Source of the DNA: Bacteroidales bacterium
GTDB taxonomy: Bacteria; Bacteroidota; Bacteroidia; Bacteroidales; VadinHA17
Length of the DNA stretch: 12,213 nt
Direction of reading: 5' to 3'
NCBI GenBank assembly: GCA_003155705.1
Contig: PMEC01000049.1
Span: 22,817-35,029 of the forward strand
A program made the translations under genes and the position numbers. Positions 1 to 6,971 of this stretch are shown piece after piece. Under the pieces are notes generated by a model. It worked only from the letters and a program-made list of their open reading frames with translations, ran no database searches and was not told the DNA's origin. How positions within the stretch are numbered: the stretch's first letter is position 1; each line of letters begins with the position of its first letter.

Positions 1-1629
1 CTGGGGCACTATCTGAGTGCCTGCTCAATGATGTACCGGACAACCGGGGATAAAAGATTTCTTGAAAGGGTGAATTATATTGTTGATGAGCTGAAAAAAC
101 TCCAGGACACTGACAGACAAGGATATATAGGCGCATTCCCAAAAGGGAAAAAGATACTGACAAAAGAGGTTTCAAAGGGGAATATTCGTTCAAAGGGGTT
201 TGACCTGAATGGTATCTGGGTTCCATTTTATACTGAGCACAAAATGATGGCGGGGTTACGGGATGCTTACCGGCAATGTGGTAACAAAGTTGCCCTTGAA
301 GTCGAAAAACGGTTTGCCGATTGGCTTGAGGGCATTGTTTCAGGGCTGAACGAAGAACAGGTTCAGATTATGCTGCGTTGTGAACATGGTGGCATTGCCG
401 AAACTCTTGCTGATCTGTATGCTGATACCAAAAATGAAAGATATCTTAAAATGTCAAAGATTTTTTATCAAAAAGCCATTCTCGATCCTCTGAAAGCCGG
501 AACAGATATTCTTCCCGGCAAACACTGCAATACAAATATTCCGAAACTTATCGGGCTTTCCAGGATTTATGAGCTCACAGGAGATACAACCGATAGAAAG
601 GCTGCTGTTTTTTTCTGGAATACTGTTGTTAACCATCATTCCTATGTTACCGGGGGAAATGGGAATAAGGAGTATTTCGGGCCTGCAGATAAGCTTAGAG
701 ACCGGCTGGGAGAAGGAACGACCGAATCTTGCAATGTATATAATATGCTTAAGCTCACCGAACATATCTTTGAATGGGATGCCTCTGTAAAAGCCGCTGA
801 TTTTTATGAAAGGGCATTATTTAATCATATCCTATCGACCCAGAACCCTGAAAATGGAAGGGTTACTTACAATCTGTCACTCGAAATGGGCGGCTACAAA
901 GTTTTTCAGGACCCGTTCGAGTTCACTTGTTGTATAGGAACAGGCATGGAAAACCATTCAAAATATGGAAAGAATATTTTCTATCATAACGATAATGAAT
1001 TGTTCGTTTTCCAGTTTATCGCCTCTGAACTTTCATGGAAAGAAAAAGGAATGACTGTTGTTCAGAAAACAAAATATCCCGAAGAACAGGGAACGACATT
1101 GGAATTCAGATGTGAGACTCCCGTTAAGCTGATTGTTCAGGTAAGATATCCTTCCTGGGCCCTGAACGGAATTTTTGTACGTATTAATGGAAATAATATG
1201 TACGTACATCAAAAACCGGGAAGCTTTGTCGCAGTCGAAAGAACATGGAAATCCGGAGATAAACTGGAGGTCAAAATCCCATTTTCTTTAAGGCTTGAGC
1301 CCATGCCTGATGACAGTAACCGTGTGGCAATAATGTATGGTCCGCTTGTTCTGGCAGGTGATCTTGGCCCGGTGAAAGACTCGATATTAAAAGACGCAAT
1401 GTATGTTCCTGTTATTATGACAGAAAACAGGAATCCATCGGCATGGATGAAACCAGTTGAAGGAAAGACAAGTACTTTCATTACCGTAAATGTTGGCAGA
1501 CCAAGGGATATTATTATGAAGCCATTCTATTCAACATACGACAGGAGGTATTCCGTTTACTGGGATCTTTTCAATGAGTCAGCCTGGAAAGCAAAAGAGG
1601 CTGAATACAAGGCGGAGAAGAAAAAATAG
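1..1629 (+). CDS. GH127/GH146-type beta-L-arabinofuranosidase (DUF1680), 5'-truncated by the window edge
   Basis: The reading frame is open from base 1, so the gene starts before the window; 542 codons plus a stop are visible. The family hydrolyses terminal beta-L-arabinofuranosides from plant glycans using a zinc-bound cysteine nucleophile. Landmarks, numbered in the visible part: GHYLSA at 2-7, an (alpha/alpha)6-barrel-like helical region, WVPFYTEHK near 75-83, EHGGIAETLADLY near 127-139, a candidate acid/base Glu224 after TGGNGN, the zinc-ligand motif E242-S-C244, and the cysteine pair C310-C311 in FTCCIGTGMENHSKYG, with C310 the expected nucleophile. The C-terminal third should be the beta-sandwich, ending in the family-typical RRYSVYWDLF. 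Compared with the Bifidobacterium enzyme HypBA1, about 100 N-terminal residues and any signal peptide are missing. The GTGMENHSKYG context after CC resembles, from memory, GH146-like members more than HypBA1. A periplasmic location is inferred. Exact substrate is unknown. Confidence 0.9.
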   Translation: MGHYLSACSMMYRTTGDKRFLERVNYIVDELKKLQDTDRQGYIGAFPKGKKILTKEVSKGNIRSKGFDLNGIWVPFYTEHKMMAGLRDAYRQCGNKVALEVEKRFADWLEGIVSGLNEEQVQIMLRCEHGGIAETLADLYADTKNERYLKMSKIFYQKAILDPLKAGTDILPGKHCNTNIPKLIGLSRIYELTGDTTDRKAAVFFWNTVVNHHSYVTGGNGNKEYFGPADKLRDRLGEGTTESCNVYNMLKLTEHIFEWDASVKAADFYERALFNHILSTQNPENGRVTYNLSLEMGGYKVFQDPFEFTCCIGTGMENHSKYGKNIFYHNDNELFVFQFIASELSWKEKGMTVVQKTKYPEEQGTTLEFRCETPVKLIVQVRYPSWALNGIFVRINGNNMYVHQKPGSFVAVERTWKSGDKLEVKIPFSLRLEPMPDDSNRVAIMYGPLVLAGDLGPVKDSILKDAMYVPVIMTENRNPSAWMKPVEGKTSTFITVNVGRPRDIIMKPFYSTYDRRYSVYWDLFNESAWKAKEAEYKAEKKK

Positions 1630-1684
1630 AAGGTTGGGTATTTAAAGTGAGAACAATAAGAAAATAATTTCATGTAAGAACTTA

Positions 1685-1775
1685 CACAGAGAGGCACAGA
1701 GAAGACACAGAGAGACACTGAGATACTAAATAATTGGCTCCGTGTGGCTCTGTGCAACCTCTGTGTAACTCTGTG
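1685..1775. repeat. Inverted array of CACAGAG units spaced 10-11 bp
   Basis: Left-arm units CACAGAG lie at 1685, 1695 and 1706, with a variant CACTGAG at 1716. Right-arm units CTCTGTG lie at 1748, 1759 and 1769, with a variant CTCCGTG at 1738. Spacings are 10, 11, 10 bp on the left and 10, 11, 10 bp on the right read outside-in, so all four unit pairs face each other in register. The 3-4 base linkers between units do not pair, and an AT-rich loop lies at 1723-1737. The array sits between two converging genes and could act as a bidirectional terminator, although no U-tract follows. A 66-codon minus-strand reading frame across it is a by-product of the repeat. Confidence 0.8.
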
Positions 1776-1795
1776 AAACTAACAATTCAATATAG

Positions 1796-2359
1796 TTAAG
1801 CAGCTAAAATATGTTGAAGGAAAATTTTTAATCCGATTGCAACGAGGATAAGCCCTCCGATTACTTCAACTTTACCGCCAAGCTTTTCCCCCGCTGATTT
1901 CCCGATCCTTATTGCAGTCATTGATGCAAGGAAAGTAACTATTCCGATAATAATTCCTGATATCCAAATCCGGACATCCAGAAAAGCAAAACTGACTCCA
2001 ACGGCAAAAGCATCAATGCTTGTTCCAATTGCAATAGAAATCAGAATTACCGGTTTACTGTAATCTTTTATTTCTTTTGTTTCGTTTCTTTTTAATCCCT
2101 CGATGATCATTTTCAATCCCAGAAAGCCAAGCAGTCCCAGCGCAATCCAGTGATCCAGTGTTTTCAAATATTCACTTATAATTGAACCAAGAAAATACCC
2201 CGATACGGTCAATCCTCCTTGAAAAACTGCGAAAACAATTGCTATCCTGGCGGCTTGTCTGAAGAATATTTTATTTTGCAAAACGCCATAGGAAAGTGAA
2301 ACGGCAAACGTGTCAAACGAAAGTCCTAATGCTATAGCAATAATTGAAAAATAGTCCAT
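1796..2359 (-). CDS. mntP: Manganese efflux pump MntP
   Basis: A 187-residue hydrophobic protein matching the usual MntP length. It exports Mn2+ across the inner membrane and protects against manganese excess. The family's internal duplication is visible: the first repeat has GLSFDTFAVSLSYG with Asp16, and the second has IGTSIDAFAVGVSFAF with Asp116. These correspond to the conserved membrane acidic residues of E. coli MntP (Asp16 and Asp118). About six membrane segments are apparent, with a charged loop (KRNETKEIKDYSK) near 90-102 separating the halves. The ATG at 2357-2359 gives a start exactly matching the family N-terminus. I see no yybP-ykoY-like manganese riboswitch in the short AT-rich leader. 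It is convergent with the arabinofuranosidase gene and divergent from dtd, so probably monocistronic. Confidence 0.93.
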   Translation of the reverse strand: MDYFSIIAIALGLSFDTFAVSLSYGVLQNKIFFRQAARIAIVFAVFQGGLTVSGYFLGSIISEYLKTLDHWIALGLLGFLGLKMIIEGLKRNETKEIKDYSKPVILISIAIGTSIDAFAVGVSFAFLDVRIWISGIIIGIVTFLASMTAIRIGKSAGEKLGGKVEVIGGLILVAIGLKIFLQHILAA

Positions 2360-2434
2360 AAGTAATATAAAACTGCGTAAATATAATATAATTCAACACT
2401 TTGTTTTCCCGACTGATTGCATATATTTGAGATA

Positions 2435-2515
2435 GAAGATGGAAGTCAGAAGTCGGAAGAGGGAAGTTCTCTGAAAAAAGCTTCGGACTCCGGACTTCCA
2501 GCTTCAGACTTTTAA
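2435..2515. repeat. Mirrored heptamer array, GAAGNNN x5 and CTTCNNN x5
   Basis: Five consecutive 7-mers beginning GAAG start at 2435, 2442, 2449, 2456 and 2463 (GAAGATG, GAAGTCA, GAAGTCG, GAAGAGG, GAAGTTC). After a short spacer, five 7-mers start at 2481, 2488, 2495, 2502 and 2509 (CTTCGGA, CTCCGGA, CTTCCAG, CTTCAGA, CTTTTAA). The arms pair imperfectly, the best block being TGGAAGTC at 2440-2447 with GACTTCCA at 2493-2500, followed by mismatched continuation to 2459/2481. The array lies between the divergent mntP and dtd genes, so it occupies their shared upstream region. A 7-base period reads in all three frames, which argues against coding. Confidence 0.78.
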
Positions 2516-2580
2516 GTAGATTACAGATATTCATTATTTAATCTTTTAACAATGAAACAAAAAGCTAAATTCTGTTTTAT

Positions 2581-3033
2581 ATGAGAGCAGTCATACAAAG
2601 AGTAAACAAGGCTTCCGTGAAAATTAATCATAAAATATATTCAGAGATCGGTCCCGGATTAATGGTGCTGATCGGCATTGAAGAGGCAGATAACAATGAA
2701 GAGATAGCCTGGCTTTGCAATAAAATTGTACAACTCAGGATCTTTAATGACACTAATGGAGTAATGAATCTATCTGTGATTGAAACAGGTGGTGATATTA
2801 TTGCAGTAAGCCAGTTCACCCTTCATGCAAAAACAAAGAAAGGGAACAGGCCATCATATATAAAAGCTGCAAGTCCAGATATTGCCATCCCGCTGTATGA
2901 CAGCTTCATAAAAACTCTCTCCTACCTTCTTGGAAAGGATGTTAAAACCGGAAAATTCGGTGCAATGATGGAGGTCGAAATAATCAATGATGGTCCTGTT
3001 ACAATTTTAATTGATACCAAAAACAAGGAATAA
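2581..3033 (+). CDS. dtd: D-aminoacyl-tRNA deacylase
   Basis: A 150-residue protein of the canonical DTD length, complete from MRAVIQRV to the end. It hydrolyses the ester bond of D-amino acids mischarged on tRNA (D-Tyr and others, and Gly on tRNA-Ala), acting in the cytoplasm as a homodimer. Both active-site motifs are intact: SQFT at 77-80, followed by the KGNRPSY segment, and the Gly-cisPro motif NDGPVT at 136-141 with Gly138-Pro139, which enforces D-chirality selection. The TGKFGAMM stretch before it is also family-typical. The start at 2581 fits the conserved N-terminus. Its 3' end overlaps the 3' end of the opposite-strand lipoprotein gene by 35 bases. Confidence 0.96.
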   Translation: MRAVIQRVNKASVKINHKIYSEIGPGLMVLIGIEEADNNEEIAWLCNKIVQLRIFNDTNGVMNLSVIETGGDIIAVSQFTLHAKTKKGNRPSYIKAASPDIAIPLYDSFIKTLSYLLGKDVKTGKFGAMMEVEIINDGPVTILIDTKNKE

Positions 3034-3520
3034 TGCTTGATTCTTTTGATTTTTCCGGAAGTCCATTTGTTCCGGTATCCATTACAAATTTCCAGGTTCC
3101 GTCTTTTTGCTTTTCCCAGATTGTAACATAAGTTCCTTTTGAAACAACTCCTGTTGATTTAATTGTTCTGGCATAATATCCGTACGTATACCCAAGATCT
3201 CCACTTTTTGCGATCATTGCATAAACAGGTTCCCATGAAAGGACAAACGAGGTGTCCGACCTGTTTGCAAACTGGGAAATGAGTGAATTTTTTCCAACCA
3301 AAGGGTAAGCATTATCTCTGAGCATCACTCCGCTATCTGCAAAATAAGCAAGAAATGCTTTTTGCATACCGCTCTTTACTGACATGAGTGAAAAATTAAT
3401 ATCTGCCTTCATGAGAACATCTGATTTAGGCTGTTTTGAGCTGTTTATGCAACTAATCATGAAAAATAGATTAATTATCAAAACAAAAAGCATTATATTG
3501 AACCCGTTCTTTTTCTTCAT
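2999..3520 (-). CDS. Small lipoprotein with an NTF2-like (DUF4440/SnoaL-type) domain
   Basis: I chose the ATG at 3518-3520 because it begins a proper lipoprotein signal: MKKK, a hydrophobic stretch at 8-20, then a lipobox ending MISC with Cys24. An earlier in-frame ATG at 3542-3544 would add eight residues before the charged N-terminus. The mature part of about 150 residues reads like a DUF4440/SnoaL NTF2-fold protein: an early helical stretch with AFLAYFADSGVMLRD, then GKNSLISQF, SWEPVYAMIAKSGDLGYTYGYYA, and the late strands GTYVTIWEKQKDGTWKFVMDTG. The function of such lipoproteins is unknown; catalysis is not implied. The last roughly 12 residues are encoded opposite the end of dtd and look like an added tail. 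Membrane anchoring is inferred from the lipobox. Confidence 0.82.
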   Translation of the reverse strand: MKKKNGFNIMLFVLIINLFFMISCINSSKQPKSDVLMKADINFSLMSVKSGMQKAFLAYFADSGVMLRDNAYPLVGKNSLISQFANRSDTSFVLSWEPVYAMIAKSGDLGYTYGYYARTIKSTGVVSKGTYVTIWEKQKDGTWKFVMDTGTNGLPEKSKESSIIPCFWYQLKL

Positions 3521-3556
3521 AATGATTGTAATATAGTTAAACATAAAACCTGTTTC

Positions 3557-4429
3557 ATGACAAAGCTATACGAAAAGCTGATTAAAACCTGTCCTTCAGA
3601 AACGGAAATTAAAAAAGGACTTAAGCAAATATCCTCTGAATCATCCTCAACTCCGGACAAGCACCTTCTGATGAGTATTTTGAATATGATTGATCTGACC
3701 AGTCTTAATTCAACTGACAATAAGAGCCATATAATTCACATCACGGGCAAGATAAACAGTTTCTCCGGCCGCTATTCAAATATCCCGAATATTGCAGCAA
3801 TATGTGTTTTTCCCAATTTTGTCTCAGTTGTAAAAGAGAAACTAACCGCCAAAAATGTCAGAATTGCTTCTGTCGCTGGCGCTTTCCCTACTTCACAGAC
3901 ATTCAGGAGCATTAAGGTTTCGGAATGCAAGATGGCAATAGAAGCAGGGGCCAATGAGATCGATATGGTGATTCCTGTTGGCGCTTTTTTAGGAAATGAT
4001 TTTGCTATGGTTGCTGACGAAATCAGGGAAATCAAGGACGCTTTAGGAGAAAAACAACTTAAGGTTATTGTCGAGTCGGGATTACTTGGAGGTTCTGAAA
4101 ATATTTTCAAGGCATCAATGATAGCAATGGATGCCGGTGCTGACTTTATAAAAACATCTACAGGAAAAACGACTATCTCGGCAACACCGGAAGCTGCTTT
4201 TGTGATGTGCCGTGCCATATCTGATTTCTATTCAGAAACCGGCATCAGAGTTGGATTTAAAGCGTCAGGAGGGATTGTTGATCCGGCTGATGCGATAAAT
4301 TATTATCAGATTGTAAAATATTGTCTTGGTGAAGAGTGGCTGAAAAACACTCTTTTCAGAATTGGTGCAAGCAGGCTTGCAAATAATATTCTTTCTGAAA
4401 TCTCAGGTTGCAGAATCGATCATTTCTGA
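3557..4429 (+). CDS. deoC: Deoxyribose-phosphate aldolase (class I)
   Basis: A 290-residue aldolase that splits 2-deoxy-D-ribose 5-phosphate into glyceraldehyde 3-phosphate and acetaldehyde in deoxynucleoside catabolism. The TIM-barrel hallmarks are present: IDLTSLN near 45-51, AAICVFPNFV near 79-88, EIDMVIPVGAFLGND with the catalytic Asp136, the Schiff-base lysine Lys199 in DFIKTSTGKTT, and the second lysine Lys235 in GFKASGGI. The ~40-residue extension before the barrel and the overall length fit the longer DeoC form rather than short bacterial enzymes. The ATG at 3557 lies only 36 bases from the divergent lipoprotein start. No other nucleoside-catabolism gene is nearby. Confidence 0.95.
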   Translation: MTKLYEKLIKTCPSETEIKKGLKQISSESSSTPDKHLLMSILNMIDLTSLNSTDNKSHIIHITGKINSFSGRYSNIPNIAAICVFPNFVSVVKEKLTAKNVRIASVAGAFPTSQTFRSIKVSECKMAIEAGANEIDMVIPVGAFLGNDFAMVADEIREIKDALGEKQLKVIVESGLLGGSENIFKASMIAMDAGADFIKTSTGKTTISATPEAAFVMCRAISDFYSETGIRVGFKASGGIVDPADAINYYQIVKYCLGEEWLKNTLFRIGASRLANNILSEISGCRIDHF

Positions 4430-4444
4430 TAATCAGGCTGATTA
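4430..4444. repeat. Perfect 7-bp dyad immediately after deoC
   Basis: TAATCAG and CTGATTA flank a single central G, starting one base after the deoC stop codon. The one-base centre makes an RNA hairpin unlikely without opening pairs, and no T-tract follows. A protein-binding dyad is as plausible as a terminator. The function is undetermined. Confidence 0.35.
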
Positions 4445-4476
4445 GCCATTAATAATATTATCTCTTTTATTATCAT

Positions 4477-4484
4477 TATTTTTG
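4477..4484 (+). promoter_or_regulatory. Candidate Bacteroidota -7 promoter element
   Basis: TATTTTTG matches the Bacteroidota sigma-ABfr -7 consensus TAnnTTTG exactly and lies 25 bases before the ATG of the DUF4271 gene, which would give a leader of roughly 15-20 nucleotides. I do not see a matching TTTG -33 element at the expected distance, so this is a partial match in AT-rich sequence. If real, it would drive the DUF4271-hemD-rnpA run. Confidence 0.35.
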
Positions 4485-4508
4485 TCAGATTAATTTCTGG
4501 CGGCTGTG

Positions 4509-5522
4509 ATGATCGAAAGTTTTATCAGACAGGATACAATTAAACAGAAGATACCTGTAAGGCAGGATTCGACAAGACAGTTGCCAGATTCATCACTACA
4601 TAAAAATGATGGACAACCTGATTCTGCACTTCATCCCGGAGTAGTTCATTTTCATTCAGTTGTAAAGTCACTCCTAAATGACACAGCTTTATTCTGTAAA
4701 CGAAACAGTATCGCTGATGTAACATTTCGCGACTCCGCTAATCTTATCACACGGATCGATAAAAATCATCTACAGGATTTCCCATATGTTTTTGCAGAGA
4801 TTAACAGGAAGATCTTTGAAGAAAAAAAAGCGGACCTTGTCAGGCATCTGAAGAGCGGGGATGAATTGCCACCAGATGTTTTTCATAATGACTGGAGTCT
4901 TCCCGTAATTCTTCTGACCGTTTTTATCTACGGGATCATTAAAACCGAATTCGTGAAATTTTTCAAGGGAATATTAAAATTTATATCATTACGTGGCATA
5001 AACGAAAGTTCTTCCCGCGATAAAGGGGTTCTCTTTCAATGGCAATCAACGCTGTTTAATCTTGCTTCATTCTTAAGTATCAGTTTATTTGCTTTTTTAA
5101 CTATCCGCTGGTATAACATTCTCCCTGAAGGGAAAGGATTTATTTATTGGCTTATTTATTTTGTTGTCATTATTTCTGCATTGACCTTAAGACATTTTAT
5201 TTGTGTTATCATTGGCACCATTAGCGACGAAAAAGAGATATTCAGGGAATATCTTATCGGCATTTATCAGGGGTACAGGCTTGCAGGACTTTTCTTACTG
5301 TTAAGTACCGTACTTATACTTTATACAACTCTTATTCCTGTAAATATTCTGTTTCACACTGGTTTTATGGTAGTGGCTTTGTTATACTTCATCAGGGCAT
5401 TCCGGCTTTTTTTGATTTTTATAAACCGACATGTTTCAATATTCTATTTGATTTTATACCTTTGTGCGCTAGAAATTCTACCTGTTGTGATAATAGTAAG
5501 ATATATTACAGAGTTAGTATAG
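4509..5522 (+). CDS. DUF4271 family integral membrane protein
   Basis: A 337-residue protein of unknown function. The first ~125 residues are polar and variable, with one run rich in Q, D and S. Six likely membrane segments follow, at about 129-146, 181-203, 211-236, 257-275, 280-303 and 308-333. The C-terminal pattern with YLILYLCALEILP near 313-325, and the position directly before hemD, match DUF4271 as I remember it from Bacteroidota genomes. I preferred the ATG at 4509 over the GTG one codon upstream; GGCGG just upstream is a weak ribosome-binding candidate. Tight spacing to hemD suggests co-transcription. No enzymatic motif is visible, and a link to haem metabolism is only contextual. 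Confidence 0.8.
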   Translation: MIESFIRQDTIKQKIPVRQDSTRQLPDSSLHKNDGQPDSALHPGVVHFHSVVKSLLNDTALFCKRNSIADVTFRDSANLITRIDKNHLQDFPYVFAEINRKIFEEKKADLVRHLKSGDELPPDVFHNDWSLPVILLTVFIYGIIKTEFVKFFKGILKFISLRGINESSSRDKGVLFQWQSTLFNLASFLSISLFAFLTIRWYNILPEGKGFIYWLIYFVVIISALTLRHFICVIIGTISDEKEIFREYLIGIYQGYRLAGLFLLLSTVLILYTTLIPVNILFHTGFMVVALLYFIRAFRLFLIFINRHVSIFYLILYLCALEILPVVIIVRYITELV

Positions 5523-5565
5523 GTTGGCAAGAGTTATTTTGAAGGTTAAACTAAATCTGCAGATA

Positions 5566-6318
5566 GTGAAAATAAGGAAGATTTTAGTGTCACAGCCTGA
5601 ACCTCAAAACCCGAAATCTCCATATTTCGAGCTGGCAAGGAAATACAACCTGAAAGTTGAGTTTAAGCCATTTAATCAGGTTGAGGGTATCACGGTAAAA
5701 GATTTTCGCCAGCAAAAAATCAACATTCTTGACTTTACGGCTGTAATTTTTACGTGCAAAACCGGGATTGATCATTTCTTCAGAATTTGTAATGAGATGA
5801 GGATTGTCGTTCCTGACACAATGAAGTATTTCTGTATAACTGAAAATGTTGCATTCTATCTTCAAAAATATATTGTATACAGAAAACGGAAGATATTCCA
5901 TGGGAGAGCCAAATTTCAGGATCTGATTGAAATAATTTTAAAACACAGGGAAGACAATTATTTTGTTCCACTTTCAGAGCCGCATAATGCTGAAATTCCG
6001 GAGCTGCTTGATAAGAATAATATCAAATACACAATCGGAACAATGTACAAAACGATCAGTACCGATTTCTCTAATGTTAAAGATTTTGACTATGACATTC
6101 TTGTCTTCTACAGCCCGTCAGGGATAAAATCTCTTCGTGAAAACTTCCCTGATTTTATTCAGGGAGATGTTAAAATCGCAGCATTTGGTCCAACGACTGC
6201 CAGTGCCGTAGAACATGAAGGGCTGAGACTTGACATTAATGCACCCAATCCAAAGGCGCCGTCAATGACCATGGCTCTTGATGATTTTCTGAAAGAATAT
6301 AATAGAAATTTAAGATAA
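5566..6318 (+). CDS. hemD: Uroporphyrinogen-III synthase
   Basis: A HEM4-family protein that cyclises hydroxymethylbilane, inverting ring D, to give uroporphyrinogen III for haem and related tetrapyrroles in the cytoplasm. I chose the GTG at 5566 because it yields MKIRKILVSQPEP, the usual start of Bacteroidota HemD, and 250 residues, the usual length. An upstream TTG at 5524 would add 14 residues unlike the family. The bilobed fold is visible as two sets of motifs: INILDFTAVIFTCKTGIDHFF and PDTMKYFCITENVAFYLQKYI in the first lobe, then YDILVFYSPSGIKSLRENFPDF, VKIAAFGPTTASAVE and PSMTMALDDFLKEYN in the second. It follows the DUF4271 gene by 43 bases and precedes rnpA by 71. The family has few invariant catalytic residues, so the assignment rests on overall pattern. 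Confidence 0.88.
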   Translation: MKIRKILVSQPEPQNPKSPYFELARKYNLKVEFKPFNQVEGITVKDFRQQKINILDFTAVIFTCKTGIDHFFRICNEMRIVVPDTMKYFCITENVAFYLQKYIVYRKRKIFHGRAKFQDLIEIILKHREDNYFVPLSEPHNAEIPELLDKNNIKYTIGTMYKTISTDFSNVKDFDYDILVFYSPSGIKSLRENFPDFIQGDVKIAAFGPTTASAVEHEGLRLDINAPNPKAPSMTMALDDFLKEYNRNLR

Positions 6319-6389
6319 TTAATCTTTTCCTGCGGCTTATTTCCTGGCATTCAAATTTCACTTATGCTACATCCCGGATTGTTCTTTTT

Positions 6390-6779
6390 ATGGTTACGAA
6401 TAAAAATAAATTCAGTAAATCCGAAAGACTTTGCAGTAAAAAGGCAATTGAAGTTCTTTTTCAGGAAGGCAAATCATTTTATTGCACTCCTTTTTTGATT
6501 GTATGGGCTTACAGCAATTCTGATATGCCCTTTCCTGCGCAGGTGGCGTTTAGCGTACCCAAAAAAGGATTTAAACTGGCAGTCACCAGAAACCTTATTA
6601 AAAGGAGAACTAAAGAGGCCTACCGGGTAAACAAAGCGATTCTTTATGAATTTCTTAATACAATAAATAAAAAAATTGTATTCACAATGATCTTCAGAGA
6701 TAATGCTATTCCCGATTATTTAACTGTCGAGAATTCGATAAAAGGAATGATTAATATGTTTACCGGTATTCTTAAATAA
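6390..6779 (+). CDS. rnpA: Ribonuclease P protein component
   Basis: A 129-residue basic protein that binds the RNase P RNA and helps it cleave 5' leaders from precursor tRNAs. Visible family features are FSKSERLCSKKAIEVLF at the N-terminus (8-24), VAFSVPKKGFKLAVTRN near 52-68, and the RNR-type helix TRNLIKRRTKEAYR at 66-79. The third position of the classic RNR is Leu (Arg67-Asn68-Leu69), a variant I recall as common enough in this phylum not to suggest loss of function. It is not linked to rpmH/dnaA, as expected for Bacteroidota, and no yidD follows. It probably shares a transcript with DUF4271 and hemD. Confidence 0.93.
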   Translation: MVTNKNKFSKSERLCSKKAIEVLFQEGKSFYCTPFLIVWAYSNSDMPFPAQVAFSVPKKGFKLAVTRNLIKRRTKEAYRVNKAILYEFLNTINKKIVFTMIFRDNAIPDYLTVENSIKGMINMFTGILK

Positions 6780-6971
6780 AAACGGAAATATCTGGAATCT
6801 TACACCCAAATTTATTGATTTTCAAGCGATTTATATTGTTTTATTTATGATTGCTGATAATCTTAAATAATAAAAATCAAATTGTTAAAGTTGTTTTAAA
6901 TATATCTTTTACTCCTCATTTTCACCTATTTCTTATTATTTTCGCCTTTCAATATTTAATACTTGCTTAAG

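Noticed and set aside
1557..1757. 66-codon minus-strand frame rich in SVSLCVFSVPLCVSS
   Set aside because: It is the translation of the CACAGAG inverted array plus the antisense of the arabinofuranosidase end; the protein-like periodicity comes from the DNA repeat.
2360..2430. A manganese-sensing riboswitch ahead of mntP
   Set aside because: The leader is short and AT-rich, and I see no conserved yybP-ykoY-type stems or loops.
2313..2534. 73-codon minus-strand frame over the mntP upstream region
   Set aside because: It is produced by the 7-base repeat (LEVRSPK and LPTSDF strings), overlaps the start of mntP, and has no domain features.
3772..4218. 148-codon minus-strand frame inside deoC
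   Set aside because: It lies entirely antisense to the conserved catalytic core of deoC, and its composition is that of a shadow frame.
6937..6944. TATTTTCG as a -7 promoter element for the S41 protease
   Set aside because: It has one mismatch to TAnnTTTG and no TTTG at the -33 position, in sequence so AT-rich that such matches are expected by chance.
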